A stretch of 64,000 nucleotides of DNA from Hahella ganghwensis DSM 17046 (lineage in GTDB: Bacteria > Pseudomonadota > Gammaproteobacteria > Pseudomonadales > Oleiphilaceae). The stretch is from contig NZ_AQXX01000122.1 in assembly GCF_000376785.1 (NCBI RefSeq), positions 37,441 through 101,440 of the forward strand. Reading direction: 5' to 3'. How positions within the stretch are numbered: the first letter of the stretch is position 1; the number at the start of each line of letters is the position of its first letter. Shown piece by piece: positions 48,972-59,252 of the stretch. Position numbers and translations under genes: made by a program. The notes beneath the pieces are model-generated. The model made no database searches, was not told where the DNA came from, and was given only the letters and a program-made list of their open reading frames with translations.

Positions 48972-50415
48972 TCAGGTGGCGGAAATGGATAGTAGAGCGA
49001 TTTCCGTGGCGGTGGTCGGGCATACCAACGCCGGTAAAACATCTATGATGCGCACATTGTTAAGAGACGCGGGGTTTGGTCAGGTGGCCATCAGCCCCGG
49101 TACGACCCGTCACGTGGAAGGCGGTTCCTTGCTGATCCAGGGGGAAGTGGCGCTAAAACTTTATGATACGCCAGGCCTGGAGGATTCTATCGGGCTGCTT
49201 GAGGCGATTGAAAACATCGACTTTGAGGAAGGCAGAAGGCGGTTGCAGCTATTCCTGGAGCAGTTACCAGAGGATACGGAGTTCGACCAAGAGGCAAAAG
49301 TTATCCGGCAATTGCTCGAAGATGACCTTATATTTTATGTGATTGATTGTCGCGAGCCTGTGTTGGGTAAGTACAGGGACGAGCTGAAAATTATTGCCAT
49401 GGCTGCGAAGCCGGTGATTCCTGTACTGAATTTTATTCAGGATGACCTGTCCCAGGTGGATGCCTGGAAGCACAGCCTTGCCGACCTTGGGCTACATGCT
49501 GTTGTCGAGTTTGATACGGTGATCTTCAATTTTGAGGATGAGAAACGTCTGTATCAGAAGATGCAGGCTCTGATGGCGTCTTATCATGACTTGATTCAGC
49601 GGTTGATTGATTCAAGGCAACGGCAGTGGAATGAGCAAATCAGGGCGGCTCAGCGGGCCATAGCGGAATTGATGGTCAACGTGACTGCCTACCGACAGGG
49701 GCTGCCTTCAAAACAGGCCAGTAATGAAGTCAGAGATAGCTTGGAGACCAAAGAGAGCTGGGAGAACAAAGATAGCTTTCATCGGTTGATTCGTCGGGCG
49801 GAAGAACAGTCCATCCGGACCATGTTGAATATTTTCGGGTTCGACGAAAAGGACGTTAAAAATGAAGATTTGCCGATTACCAATGGAAAATGGGAGTTAG
49901 ATTTATTTGATCCGGTAAACTTGAAGGAGTTTGGTCTTGATGCCGGTAGCAATGCTGCCAAAGGGGCTGCCGTTGGTGTCGGGATCGATGCCATGACCGG
50001 AGGGCTGACTCTTGGGGCGGCAGCAGCGCTTGGAGCTGCGGCGGGGTTTGTCTGGACGGCGGGACGACGCTATCGGGATGAAATTACCTCAAAATTTACC
50101 GGTAACCAGTTTATCTGTGTGGATGAAAACACACTGAAAGTGCTTTGGTTTCGCCAGGTCGTCCTGCTGAAAGCGCTTGAGCATCGTGGTCATGCCTCTG
50201 AATCGGGAATCAATGTCGCTGCCGTATCGGATAAAAAGCTTCCGGCAAACTGGAAAAACTGGATGCACACGGCCAGACAGCACCCAAAATGGTCGTCTAT
50301 CCTGACTCAGGATGAGGAATTCTTTACACGTGAAAGAGAAAAGCTCGTGGAAGACATCGTCCGTAGCCTGGGGGAAACAGGAAATGTTGGTGATACCGTA
50401 AATGCCGACACTTAA
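48961..50415 (+). CDS. DUF3482 GTPase
   Basis: 484 residues. The N-terminus has a TRAFAC-type G domain: GHTNAGKTSMMR (20-31, P-loop), TTRHVEGG (G2), DTPGLED (G3), and a likely NKxD region replaced by IPVLNFIQDDLSQ. The C-terminal half has the DUF3482 glycine/alanine-rich membrane-like segment GAAVGVGIDAMTGGLTLGAAAALGAAAG. It is paired with DUF2868, its start overlapping the upstream gene, so a membrane-remodelling or stress GTPase role is plausible but not shown. Confidence 0.87.
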   Translation: MEPDQVAEMDSRAISVAVVGHTNAGKTSMMRTLLRDAGFGQVAISPGTTRHVEGGSLLIQGEVALKLYDTPGLEDSIGLLEAIENIDFEEGRRRLQLFLEQLPEDTEFDQEAKVIRQLLEDDLIFYVIDCREPVLGKYRDELKIIAMAAKPVIPVLNFIQDDLSQVDAWKHSLADLGLHAVVEFDTVIFNFEDEKRLYQKMQALMASYHDLIQRLIDSRQRQWNEQIRAAQRAIAELMVNVTAYRQGLPSKQASNEVRDSLETKESWENKDSFHRLIRRAEEQSIRTMLNIFGFDEKDVKNEDLPITNGKWELDLFDPVNLKEFGLDAGSNAAKGAAVGVGIDAMTGGLTLGAAAALGAAAGFVWTAGRRYRDEITSKFTGNQFICVDENTLKVLWFRQVVLLKALEHRGHASESGINVAAVSDKKLPANWKNWMHTARQHPKWSSILTQDEEFFTREREKLVEDIVRSLGETGNVGDTVNADT

Positions 50416-50464
50416 GGATTGGATTGAAAACGTTCAATACGCCTGATCTGTTTGCCTGCGGATA

Positions 50465-51283
50465 CTAGTTAGAGGGGGGGATATCATTCCTCTCAATCCG
50501 GTACTTTCCAAGTATTCTGTCAATAACCCCAGAATTCCGCATTCTGCGAACCTTGTTGCTGACAAATTCGCGAGTGTCCTGGCTTGCCGAGTTACTCATG
50601 ACCAGAAATATGTCATATGGTGGAATGACCGGACTGAAATCGACAAATGTCAGGCAGTCTGATTGCTTTTCAAGTTTCTTAAGGTTGTATTTCAGGCGTA
50701 TTTCCATTTCGACAAAGCCGGATACCCGGTTATTGATGGCAAGATTGAAGCCGCGCAGGTAGTTTTCTACCGGGACCAGTGTCAGCAGATCCCTGGAAGA
50801 TAGTGCCTCAAGCTCCGGGTAGTTGAAATTACCCAGTATCGCTATCTGTGCTCCGGTGAGTGTGGCCGCTTCATCAAAAGATGTTGGCGGAGGTGCACAG
50901 GTGAGAAAACTGTGTCTGACGGTGAAGAGCGGGACATCAATAAACTCTCCGACATCTTCCAGAGTGTTCCACACTTTTGCGTCGTAGGCGATCCAGTCTC
51001 CCGGTTCTCCGCTGCGTACATACCGGTGCAATCGTTTCACAGGAAAGGTGATCGGCTTAACCTGGATATGTGTCCCTTTAAAAATTTCCATGACAATGTC
51101 AGTGATGATTCCTCCCTGATGAGTACCGGCAGTCGCGATCTGGAACGGGGTGGCAAGATCTTCCACTACGAGATATTTCATCTCCATCTGGTCCTCAGCC
51201 TGCACGGTAGAGTTAAGAAGTGCGATAAGCAGAAGAGATCCAATTATTCCTTTAAAAAGGTTTAACTTTGGTTTGCAAATCAT
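50465..51283 (-). CDS. Periplasmic solute-binding protein (amino-acid type, SBP family 3)
   Basis: 272 residues from the ATG at 51283, which gives a signal peptide (LFKGIIGSLLLIALLNSTVQA); an upstream start at 51328 would hide it. The two-domain fold shows YLVVEDLATPFQIATAGTHQGGIITDIVMEIFKG, then lobe-linking TGAQIAILGNFNYPELEALSS. This resembles the HisJ/GlnH-like periplasmic proteins often found without transporter in marine bacteria. No permease or ATPase is adjacent. It may serve as a sensor or ligand-binding protein of unknown solute. Confidence 0.8.
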   Translation of the reverse strand: MICKPKLNLFKGIIGSLLLIALLNSTVQAEDQMEMKYLVVEDLATPFQIATAGTHQGGIITDIVMEIFKGTHIQVKPITFPVKRLHRYVRSGEPGDWIAYDAKVWNTLEDVGEFIDVPLFTVRHSFLTCAPPPTSFDEAATLTGAQIAILGNFNYPELEALSSRDLLTLVPVENYLRGFNLAINNRVSGFVEMEIRLKYNLKKLEKQSDCLTFVDFSPVIPPYDIFLVMSNSASQDTREFVSNKVRRMRNSGVIDRILGKYRIERNDIPPSN

Positions 51284-51716
51284 TGATAAATCTAGGCTAT
51301 TCCATACTTTATTGACGACTGCGTGCAATCACGGGAGGTTGATATTTGCTCTGTCAGGTCAGCCTGTTGTCAGGCCTATTCTGTTTCTTCATGGAGCGCC
51401 AACGGACCCATAGATTGAAGGATAGTGCAGGGCTTTTCAAATAAACAGTCAGGACCGACGCTTTACCCCTGTTCTTTCCTTGTGATTCGCCTTGTTTTCA
51501 AGCGAATCTGAAGGTTGTCTGATTGCGCCATTTCCGCTGTCGCAAATCATCATATGTGTGTCGTGGGTAAGCACACGGGGGTAGGGGGCACGGATTACCA
51601 TCTCCGAAAATCAATGATTGCCTGGGTTTTACCGGAATCGAGAGATTTCAGTGAGAATCGGAAGGTCGAGAGATCGAAAGAGAGCCGGGTCAGCACGTGG
51701 TCGAGGAATCGCAGAT
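51284..51716. other. Divergent leader region upstream of glyA
   Basis: 433 bp holding the promoters of the solute-binding protein and glyA genes. A strong hairpin at 51484-51508 and smaller stems near 51555-51592 (GTGTG/CACAC and CGGA/TCCG) are present. The glycine riboswitch signature was looked for and not found. No gene. Confidence 0.55.
51484..51508 (+). repeat. Strong hairpin in the glyA upstream region
   Basis: GATTCGC with CTTG (51484-51494), loop TTTT, CAAG with CGAATC (51499-51508): ten pairs with one bulged C at 51491. It lies about 210 bp before the glyA start. No U-run follows, so it is not a simple terminator; an operator or leader structure is likelier. Confidence 0.6.
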
Positions 51717-52979
51717 ATGTTTTCAAAACAAGATAAAATTGCCAGTTACGATGAAGCCTTGTGGGAAGCCATGCAGGAAGAGGAGGCTCGTCAGGAGGAT
51801 CATATTGAACTGATTGCTTCTGAGAACTACACCAGCACCAGAGTAATGGAAGCCCAGGGTTCCTGCCTGACCAACAAATATGCTGAAGGTTATCCTGAAA
51901 AGCGCTACTACGGCGGTTGTGAATACGTCGACAAGGTAGAACAACTGGCGATTGATCGCGCCAAAGAGCTGTTTGGTGCGGACTATGCGAATGTTCAGCC
52001 TCATTCCGGCTCACAGGCCAACGCGGCAGTATACATGGCGCTGGTGAAGCCCGGTGAAACTGTCCTGGGGATGAGCCTGGCTCACGGCGGGCACCTGACT
52101 CACGGCTCCCACGTGAACTTCTCCGGTAAGATCTATAATGCGATTCAATACGGCCTGGATGAAAATACCGGTGAAATTGATTACGCCCAGGTACAAGCGC
52201 TTGCCAATGAGCACAAACCCAAGATGATTGTTGCCGGTTTTTCCGCCTACTCACGAGTTGTAGATTGGGCGAAGTTCCGTGAGATCGCTGACTCGGTGGG
52301 TGCTTACTTGTTTGTGGATATGGCTCACGTTGCCGGACTGGTGGCCGCGGGAGTTTATCCGAACCCTGTCCCACATGCTCATGTGGTCACTACGACCACC
52401 CATAAAACTCTGCGTGGTCCGCGCGGTGGTTTGATCCTGGCGAAGTCTGATCCTGATCTGGAGAAAAAGCTGAATTCAGCGGTATTCCCTGGTGGTCAGG
52501 GCGGTCCTCTGATGCACGTGATTGCCGCAAAAGCAGTCAGCTTTAAAGAAGCTCTGGAACCGGAATTCAAAGCCTACCAGGAACAAGTGGTGAAAAACGC
52601 GCAGGCGATGGCCGAAGTGTTTATTCAACGAGGTTACGATGTTGTTTCCGGAGGTACCGATAATCACCTGTTCCTGTTGAGCCTGGTGAAACAAGGGCTG
52701 ACCGGTAAGGATGCAGATGCGGCCTTGGGTCGGGCGAGCATTACGGTAAACAAAAACGCCGTACCCAACGATCCGCAAACGCCTTTTGTCACTTCCGGTC
52801 TGAGAATTGGCTCCCCGGTAATTACCACCAGGGGGATGAAAGAAGCTCAGTGTGCAGAGCTGGCGAGCTGGATCTCCGACATCCTGGATGCCATGCAATC
52901 AGGGGACGTTGAAGAAACCATTGCTGCGGTAAAAGAAAAAGTTCACGGCTATTGCGCTGACTATCCGGCCTATCGCTAA
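51717..52979 (+). CDS. glyA: Serine hydroxymethyltransferase
   Basis: 420 residues from the ATG at 51717, with GAGGAA at 51703-51708; an upstream start at 51618 would add 33 unrelated residues. PLP enzyme converting serine and THF to glycine and 5,10-methylene-THF. Family features: [28 protein letters not shown]201 in [11 protein letters not shown], Schiff-base lysine K230 in VTTTTHK230TLRGPRGG. Here it feeds the sarcosine pathway: glycine released by sarcosine oxidase plus methylene-THF gives serine, which SdaA degrades. It is followed 93 bp later by sdaA. Confidence 0.97.
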   Translation: MFSKQDKIASYDEALWEAMQEEEARQEDHIELIASENYTSTRVMEAQGSCLTNKYAEGYPEKRYYGGCEYVDKVEQLAIDRAKELFGADYANVQPHSGSQANAAVYMALVKPGETVLGMSLAHGGHLTHGSHVNFSGKIYNAIQYGLDENTGEIDYAQVQALANEHKPKMIVAGFSAYSRVVDWAKFREIADSVGAYLFVDMAHVAGLVAAGVYPNPVPHAHVVTTTTHKTLRGPRGGLILAKSDPDLEKKLNSAVFPGGQGGPLMHVIAAKAVSFKEALEPEFKAYQEQVVKNAQAMAEVFIQRGYDVVSGGTDNHLFLLSLVKQGLTGKDADAALGRASITVNKNAVPNDPQTPFVTSGLRIGSPVITTRGMKEAQCAELASWISDILDAMQSGDVEETIAAVKEKVHGYCADYPAYR

Positions 52980-53022
52980 AGCGTTTCGGAAGTGAATAAA
53001 GCAGTGGTATTCATATTAGTAT

Positions 53023-53049
53023 TGCCGGTCAGTGTTCTGACCGGTATTT
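53023..53049 (+). terminator. Terminator-like hairpin between glyA and sdaA
   Basis: CCGGTCAG (53025-53032), TGTT, CTGACCGG (53037-53044), extended by a G-U and an A-T pair. The U-run is weak (TATTTC), so it could act as a partial terminator or attenuator. It ends just before the sdaA ribosome-binding site. Confidence 0.5.
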
Positions 53050-53072
53050 CCAAGCAGTATTAGGGAGGAGTC

Positions 53073-54455
53073 ATGGCGATAAGCCTGTTTGACATGCTGA
53101 AGATCGGTATTGGCCCTTCCAGCTCGCATACCGTCGGTCCAATGAAAGCGGCGCAGATGTTTGTAACCGGCCTGCAGGAAGATAATCTGCTGGCACAAGT
53201 GAGTCGGGTGCGTTCACAACTATTCGGTTCTCTGGGAGCAACCGGAAAAGGTCATGGCACCGGACCGGCTGTCGTCCTGGGTCTGGAAGGGCATGTTCCT
53301 GAGCAGATCGATCCAACGATCGTGAATCCTCGCATGGATGAAATTGTCTCCTCGGGCAGACTCAACCTCCTGGGTGCTCACGAGGTGAGGTTCAACGAGC
53401 CTGACGATTTGATTTATCACCGCAAGGAAACGCTGCCTTTTCATCCAAACGGCATGATTTTCAGTGCGTTTGATTCAGAAGACCGCATTGTCAGCGAAAA
53501 AACCTACTATTCTGTGGGAGGCGGCTTTGTCGTTGATGACAAGGCAGCAGGCGCTGACAGAATCGTTGAGGATACGACGAAACTACCATACCCCTTTAAA
53601 TCCGGTGCAGAGTTGCTACGGCTTTGTCAGGAAAACCAGATGTCGATTTCAGACATTATGCTGGAGAATGAAAAAGTCTGGCGTAGTGAAGAAGAAATTC
53701 GCGACGGTATTCTGCAGATCTGGGGTGTCATGAAGGAGTGTGTGCAGAACGGCATTCGCAACGAAGGCATTCTTCCAGGTGGTTTGAAGGTTAAAAGACG
53801 TGCAGCGGCATTGTTTCGTGACCTGAAAAACAAGACCCGTATGGATATGATTTCTCCCTCATTGGGTGCCATGGACTGGGTAAATCTCTATGCACTGGCA
53901 GTCAATGAAGAAAATGCTGCTGGTGGTCGTATGGTGACGGCCCCAACCAATGGTGCAGCGGGCATTATTCCTGCTGTTTTGCACTGTTACACGCATTTTT
54001 GTCCCAACTCCGATGAAGAGGGAGTGGTCCGATTTCTGCTGACCGCCGCCGCTATTGGCATCCTGTTTAAGGAGAATGCGTCGATTTCCGGCGCTGAAGT
54101 CGGTTGCCAGGGGGAGGTGGGCTCAGCCTGTGCCATGGCTGCTGCTGGGTTGGCAGAAGCTACCGGAGGAAGCCCTGAACAAGTGGAAAATGCGGCTGAA
54201 ATCGGTATGGAACATCACTTGGGACTGACCTGTGATCCGATCGGCGGACTGGTTCAGGTCCCCTGTATTGAACGTAATGCCATGGCCGCCATGAAAGCCA
54301 TCAATGCGGCGGTCATGGCGATGCGGGGCAACGGCGAGCATTTTGTGTCCCTGGATAAGGTGATCAAAACCATGCGGGATACCGGCTTGGATATGCTGGA
54401 CAAGTACAAGGAAACATCTCGCGGCGGGTTGGCAGTCAATGTTATTGAATGTTGA
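53073..54455 (+). CDS. sdaA: L-serine dehydratase
   Basis: 460 residues, the fused one-chain form with alpha and beta parts. It deaminates L-serine to pyruvate and ammonia with a [4Fe-4S] cluster. Family features: [16 protein letters not shown] at the N-terminus, [36 protein letters not shown], and [27 protein letters not shown] with cluster cysteines. TAGGGAGGAG precedes the ATG. Together with glyA it lets the cell use serine made from sarcosine as a carbon source. Confidence 0.96.
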   Translation: MAISLFDMLKIGIGPSSSHTVGPMKAAQMFVTGLQEDNLLAQVSRVRSQLFGSLGATGKGHGTGPAVVLGLEGHVPEQIDPTIVNPRMDEIVSSGRLNLLGAHEVRFNEPDDLIYHRKETLPFHPNGMIFSAFDSEDRIVSEKTYYSVGGGFVVDDKAAGADRIVEDTTKLPYPFKSGAELLRLCQENQMSISDIMLENEKVWRSEEEIRDGILQIWGVMKECVQNGIRNEGILPGGLKVKRRAAALFRDLKNKTRMDMISPSLGAMDWVNLYALAVNEENAAGGRMVTAPTNGAAGIIPAVLHCYTHFCPNSDEEGVVRFLLTAAAIGILFKENASISGAEVGCQGEVGSACAMAAAGLAEATGGSPEQVENAAEIGMEHHLGLTCDPIGGLVQVPCIERNAMAAMKAINAAVMAMRGNGEHFVSLDKVIKTMRDTGLDMLDKYKETSRGGLAVNVIEC

Positions 54456-54486
54456 TCGGTCGGATGTGTTAAAAGATTTATTCGGG

Positions 54487-54541
54487 CACCGTTGCTGCCT
54501 GCCCATCCGCACACTCAAGCGGCAGGCAGGTTCGGTGTTTT
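54487..54541 (+). terminator. Two-part hairpin terminator after sdaA
   Basis: Outer arms CACCG (54487-54491) and CGGTG (54533-54537), inner arms CTGCCTGCC (54495-54503) and GGCAGGCAG (54521-54529) around a 17-nt loop, then a TTTT tail (54538-54541). It sits between sdaA and soxB, so soxB probably has its own promoter or partial read-through. Confidence 0.7.
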
Positions 54542-54575
54542 CGGGGACGTCAGATTCCAATAAGAGGATCAAATA

Positions 54576-55829
54576 ATGCAAAAATATTCTGGTTTCGGGC
54601 TGTTGAAACACGCCCTGAGTTATCACGAAAACTGGCAGCGGGTCTGGCGTAATCCTAAACCTAAAAAGAAATATGACATCGTGATCGTGGGCGGTGGAGG
54701 TCATGGTCTGGCCACGGCTTATTATCTGGCCAAAGTGCATAACATCACCAATATCGCTGTTGTTGAGAAAGGTTATCTGGGGGGAGGAAACACCGCTCGG
54801 AATACCACCATCGTGCGTTCCAACTATCTTTGGGATGAAGCGGCGCATCTATATGAGCACGCCATGAAGCTGTGGGAAGGGTTATCACAGGACCTTAACT
54901 ACAATGTGATGTTTTCTCAGCGTGGTGTATTGAACCTTGGGCATACTCTGCAGGATATGCGCGATATTCAGCGTCGGGTCAACGCCAACCGTCTCAATGG
55001 TATCGATGGTGAGGTACTGGACGCCAGGCAGGTACAGGAGATCGTACCGATCATGGATTGCTCCGCGAATACCCGGTATCCGGTTCTCGGTGCCTCCTGG
55101 CAGCCAAGAGCGGGTGTAGCGCGTCACGATGCGGTTGCATGGGGTTATGCACGTGCTGCTGACAGCATGGGGGTCGATCTCATTCAGCAATGTGAAGTTG
55201 TCGATATTATTACCGAAGACGGTGCGGCTGTCGGCGTTGAAACGAAACAGCACGGCTCTATCATGGCCGATCGTATCGGCTGTGTCGTAGCGGGGAATTC
55301 CGGTGTCATGGCCAATATGGCCGGATTTGAACTGCCGATAGAGTCGCATCCATTGCAGGCCCTGGTATCAGAGCCGATCAAACCGATCCTGGATACAGTT
55401 GTCATGTCCAACCATGTGCATGGTTATATTTCCCAGTCGGACAAGGGCGATTTGGTTATCGGTGCCGGTATCGACGGCTATAACGGTTATGGTCAGCGTG
55501 GTTCTTATCCAACCATCGAGCACACATTGCAGGCGATTGTTGAGCTGTTCCCGATTTTCAGTCGTGTGCGTATGAACCGTCAGTGGGGCGGGATTGTGGA
55601 TACCTGTCCGGATGCGTGCCCGATTATTTCCGCTACGCCGGTGGAAAACCTGTTCTTCAACTGCGGATGGGGAACGGGTGGTTTCAAGGCTACGCCGGGA
55701 TCAGGTCATGTATTCGCAGCGACATTGGCAAAAGGTGAGGCACATGAACTGGCCAAACCTTTCACCATGTTCCGTTTCCATGACGGTGCGTTGGTTGACG
55801 AACATGGTGCAGCAGGTGTCGCGCACTAA
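54576..55829 (+). CDS. soxB: Sarcosine oxidase subunit beta
   Basis: 417 residues. Subunit of the heterotetrameric sarcosine oxidase, which demethylates sarcosine to glycine with transfer of the methyl group to THF. The FAD motif is [19 protein letters not shown] (near 34-52), followed by [21 protein letters not shown] and the sarcosine/FMN region with [21 protein letters not shown]. The C-terminus has [14 protein letters not shown] and [17 protein letters not shown]. First gene of soxBDAG; soxD starts 73 bp later. Confidence 0.97.
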   Translation: MQKYSGFGLLKHALSYHENWQRVWRNPKPKKKYDIVIVGGGGHGLATAYYLAKVHNITNIAVVEKGYLGGGNTARNTTIVRSNYLWDEAAHLYEHAMKLWEGLSQDLNYNVMFSQRGVLNLGHTLQDMRDIQRRVNANRLNGIDGEVLDARQVQEIVPIMDCSANTRYPVLGASWQPRAGVARHDAVAWGYARAADSMGVDLIQQCEVVDIITEDGAAVGVETKQHGSIMADRIGCVVAGNSGVMANMAGFELPIESHPLQALVSEPIKPILDTVVMSNHVHGYISQSDKGDLVIGAGIDGYNGYGQRGSYPTIEHTLQAIVELFPIFSRVRMNRQWGGIVDTCPDACPIISATPVENLFFNCGWGTGGFKATPGSGHVFAATLAKGEAHELAKPFTMFRFHDGALVDEHGAAGVAH

Positions 55830-55902
55830 TGACTCAAACCCGACTATCTACTAATAAAATAGACAGCAGGACTGAAGCCGCTGGCGTTTAAGGGGAAGCA
55901 GC

Positions 55903-56211
55903 ATGTTTTACATCTATTGTCCGTATTGCAAAGAGCATCGGGAAGAAGAAGAGTTTCACGCCAAGGGTCAGGCACATATTGAACGCCCGGCTGACCCTGA
56001 CAGCTGTACCGATAAGGAGTGGGGTGAGTATCTCTACTTCCGTAAAAACCCGAGAGGTCTGCATCACGAAATGTGGGTGCATGCCGTAGGTTGCCGTAAA
56101 TTTTTTAACGTCACCCGGGATACCCAGACCTACGAAATTAAAGAGGTCTACAAAATGGGAGAGCGTCCAACCATCACCGCTCAGAATCAAACTGCTGCTA
56201 AACAGGCTTAA
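55903..56211 (+). CDS. soxD: Sarcosine oxidase subunit delta
   Basis: 102 residues, standard. Zinc-binding subunit; ligands from family knowledge correspond to C6 and C9 in YC6PYC9K, and H60 and C64 in VH60AVGC64RKFF. It bridges the large subunits. It lies between soxB and soxA, in the order soxBDAG. Confidence 0.95.
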   Translation: MFYIYCPYCKEHREEEEFHAKGQAHIERPADPDSCTDKEWGEYLYFRKNPRGLHHEMWVHAVGCRKFFNVTRDTQTYEIKEVYKMGERPTITAQNQTAAKQA

Positions 56212-56222
56212 GCGAGGCGAAC

Positions 56223-59200
56223 ATGGCAACACAGAAAAACCGTCTCAAATCCGGTGGGCGCATCGACCGGAACAAACCGCTGACCTTCTTCTATAACGGT
56301 CAGCCTTATCAAGGCTTCCAGGGGGATACGCTGGCCTCCGCGTTAATCGCCAACGGCGTTGATGTGATTGGTCGCAGCTTCAAATATGGTCGTCCCCGGG
56401 GGATTATGTCCGCCGGTGCGGATGAGCCTAACGCCATTATGCAGTTGGGTGCCACAGAGGCGACACAGATTCCTAACGTCCGTGCGACTCAGCAAGAGCT
56501 TTACCAGGGGTTGCACTGCCGCTCAACCAGCGGCTGGCCGAGTGTGGATTTCGACGCGATGGGGCTGATTGGCCAGTTCTTTGGTCGCATGCTGCCTCCC
56601 GGTTTCTACTACAAAACCTTTATGTTCCCCGAATCATTCTGGGAGCTGTATGAGAAATTTATCCGTAAAGCAGCAGGGTTCGGGCGTTCACCTCGGGAAA
56701 ATGATCCGGATATATACGACCACATGAACCAGCACACCGAAGTACTGGTGGTTGGTGCCGGACCAGCGGGCCTGTCGGCAGCACTGTCTGCTGCACGTGC
56801 CGGTGCAAGGGTCATCCTGGCAGACGAAAATGCTGAATTCGGTGGTTCCTTGCTATCCAGTCGTGAGTTGATCGACGGTGACCCGGCGCATTTATGGGTG
56901 AAAAAAGCGGTAGAGGAACTTGCCCAGAATGACAATGTATTGTTGCTGCCAAGGTCTACCGTAAATGGCTACCATGATCATAATTTTGTGACCATTCACG
57001 AGCGTCTGGCAGACCATATTTCGGATAAAGCGCCGGAAGGTAAAGCTCGTCAGCGTATGCATCGAGTTCGTGCCAAATGGGTCGTTCTGGCCACGGGGGC
57101 TCATGAGCGTCCACTGGTATTCGCCAATAATGATATTCCCGGTTGCATGCTGGCTTCAGCGGTCTCCACCTATATTCGTCAATATGGTGTGATTCCAGGG
57201 AATAACCTGGTACTGATGACTTCTAATGACTACGCCTATCGCACAGCATTTGACTGGCAGGATACCGGGCGCAAGGTTATTGCAATCGTGGACAGTCGCC
57301 AGAATCCTACCGGACAGTATGTAGAGGAAGCGAAGAATCGCGGAATCAAAGTGATGACCGGGTCAGCGGTTATTCAGGCTGAAGGCGGCAAGCGAGTCAA
57401 CGGGGCGATGATTGCACCTATCAGTGCCGACGGTGACCGCGTTACCGGCGATGGCACTGTTCTGTCCTGCGACACCATTGCCAGCTCAGGTGGTTGGAGC
57501 CCGGTGGTTCATTTGTCCTGTCACACCGGAAGCCGTCCGGTATGGCGTGGCGATATCCATGGTTTTGTGCCTGGCGAGACGGTTCAACAGCAGTTAATTG
57601 CCGGTGCCGTCAGTGGCAGCTACAGCCTGTCTGAGTGTTTAAAGGAAGGTTTGGATATCGGTCTGTTGGCAGCGACAAATGCCGGCCATGCCACAGACAG
57701 CCTGAATGTGACTGTTCCCAAAGTTGAGGAGCTTGTCGAAGGCGAGCGTATGGCAATGTTCTATGTGCCGCACAGCAAACCGACCAGTCGGGCGCCGAAG
57801 CAGTTTGTGGATTATCAGAACGATGTTACTGCGGCGGGGATTGAATTAGCGACCCGTGAAGGTTTTGAATCCATCGAACACGTAAAACGCTATACCGCCA
57901 TGGGCTTTGGTACTGATCAGGGTAAAATGGGCAATATCAATGGTATGGCGATTACAGCGAAATCGTTGAACAAGACCATTCCTGAGACAGGAACCACCGT
58001 ATTCCGTCCTAACTACACCCCAGTGACATTCGGTGCGATTGCCGGCCGTCATTGCCGGGATTTGTTTGACCCGAAACGCTATACCGCCATGCATGAGTGG
58101 CACGTAGAAAACGGGGCAAAATTTGAAGATGTCGGTCAATGGAAGCGTCCCTGGTATTACCCCAAACCGGGTGAAACCATGCAGGATGCGCTGAACCGTG
58201 AATGTCGGGCAACTCGGGAAAGTGTCGGTATTCTTGATGCTTCCACCCTGGGGAAAATTGACATCCAGGGGAAAGACGCCAGAGAGTTCATCAGTCGTGT
58301 CTATACCAATGCATGGGCCAAACTGGCTGTAGGGAAATGCCGCTATGGTCTGATGTGTGGTGAAGACGGTATGGTCTTCGATGACGGGGTAACTTCCTGT
58401 CTGGGGGAAAATCACTTCCTGATGACCACCACTTCCGGTGGTGCGGCAAGAGTCTTGGAGTGGTTGGAGCTTTATCACCAGACAGAATGGCCGGAACTGG
58501 AAGTCTACATGACCTCGGTGACCGATCATTGGGCGACCATGAGCATTGCCGGTCCAAACAGCCGTAAGCTACTGGCCGAACTGACTGACGATATAGATCT
58601 GGACAAAGACAACTTTAAATTCATGGACTGGCGTCAGGGAACCGTGGCGGGAGTACCGGCAAGAGTATTCCGGATCTCATTTACTGGAGAACTCTCTTTT
58701 GAGATCAACGTACCGGCTCATTACGGCATGCATGTCTGGAAAAAACTGTTCGAGCACGGCGCCAAGTACAATCTGACGCCCTATGGTACAGAGACCATGC
58801 ACGTTCTGCGGGCAGAAAAAGGCTTCATCATTGCCGGTCAGGATACGGATGGTTCCGTTCATCCATATGACCTGGGCATGAGCTGGTGTGTCTCAGAGAA
58901 CAAGCCTTTCAGCTTTATCGGAAAACGCGGTATGAAGCGGGAAGACTGTGTAAAAGAAAACAGGAAGCAACTGGTCGGATTGAAACCCAAAGATCCGAGT
59001 AAAGTGATTCCTGAAGGGTCTCAGGCTGTGGATAATCCCAATCAGCCAATTCCGATGACCATGCTGGGGCACGTCACGTCCAGTTACTACAGTGCTTGTC
59101 TGGGTCATGGTATCGCCATGGGGATGATTCGTAACGGCCACAATCGCATGGGGGATACCGTTTATTATCCTCAGGCGGATGGCAGTGTCATTGAAGCTGA

Positions 59201-59252
59201 AATCTGCAGTCCAATATTCCTGGATCCAAAAGGGGAGCGTCAAAATGTCTGA
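56223..59252 (+). CDS. soxA: Sarcosine oxidase subunit alpha
   Basis: 1009 residues, standard length. N-terminal domain (about 20-110) with GDTLASALIANGVDVIGRSFKYGRPRG in pieces, then an NAD-binding Rossmann domain (LVVGAGPAGLSAALSAARAG from 175) and second nucleotide region, and a C-terminal aminomethyltransferase-like domain (about 620-1000; WYYPKPGE, REGVGILDASTLGKIDI-like, ISFTGELSFEINVPAHY) that binds THF and takes the methyl group as methylene-THF. Ends overlapping soxG by 8 bp. Confidence 0.97.
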   Translation: MATQKNRLKSGGRIDRNKPLTFFYNGQPYQGFQGDTLASALIANGVDVIGRSFKYGRPRGIMSAGADEPNAIMQLGATEATQIPNVRATQQELYQGLHCRSTSGWPSVDFDAMGLIGQFFGRMLPPGFYYKTFMFPESFWELYEKFIRKAAGFGRSPRENDPDIYDHMNQHTEVLVVGAGPAGLSAALSAARAGARVILADENAEFGGSLLSSRELIDGDPAHLWVKKAVEELAQNDNVLLLPRSTVNGYHDHNFVTIHERLADHISDKAPEGKARQRMHRVRAKWVVLATGAHERPLVFANNDIPGCMLASAVSTYIRQYGVIPGNNLVLMTSNDYAYRTAFDWQDTGRKVIAIVDSRQNPTGQYVEEAKNRGIKVMTGSAVIQAEGGKRVNGAMIAPISADGDRVTGDGTVLSCDTIASSGGWSPVVHLSCHTGSRPVWRGDIHGFVPGETVQQQLIAGAVSGSYSLSECLKEGLDIGLLAATNAGHATDSLNVTVPKVEELVEGERMAMFYVPHSKPTSRAPKQFVDYQNDVTAAGIELATREGFESIEHVKRYTAMGFGTDQGKMGNINGMAITAKSLNKTIPETGTTVFRPNYTPVTFGAIAGRHCRDLFDPKRYTAMHEWHVENGAKFEDVGQWKRPWYYPKPGETMQDALNRECRATRESVGILDASTLGKIDIQGKDAREFISRVYTNAWAKLAVGKCRYGLMCGEDGMVFDDGVTSCLGENHFLMTTTSGGAARVLEWLELYHQTEWPELEVYMTSVTDHWATMSIAGPNSRKLLAELTDDIDLDKDNFKFMDWRQGTVAGVPARVFRISFTGELSFEINVPAHYGMHVWKKLFEHGAKYNLTPYGTETMHVLRAEKGFIIAGQDTDGSVHPYDLGMSWCVSENKPFSFIGKRGMKREDCVKENRKQLVGLKPKDPSKVIPEGSQAVDNPNQPIPMTMLGHVTSSYYSACLGHGIAMGMIRNGHNRMGDTVYYPQADGSVIEAEICSPIFLDPKGERQNV

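Noticed and set aside
51484..51716. Glycine riboswitch upstream of glyA
   Set aside because: The conserved core segments of glycine aptamers were looked for and are not present.
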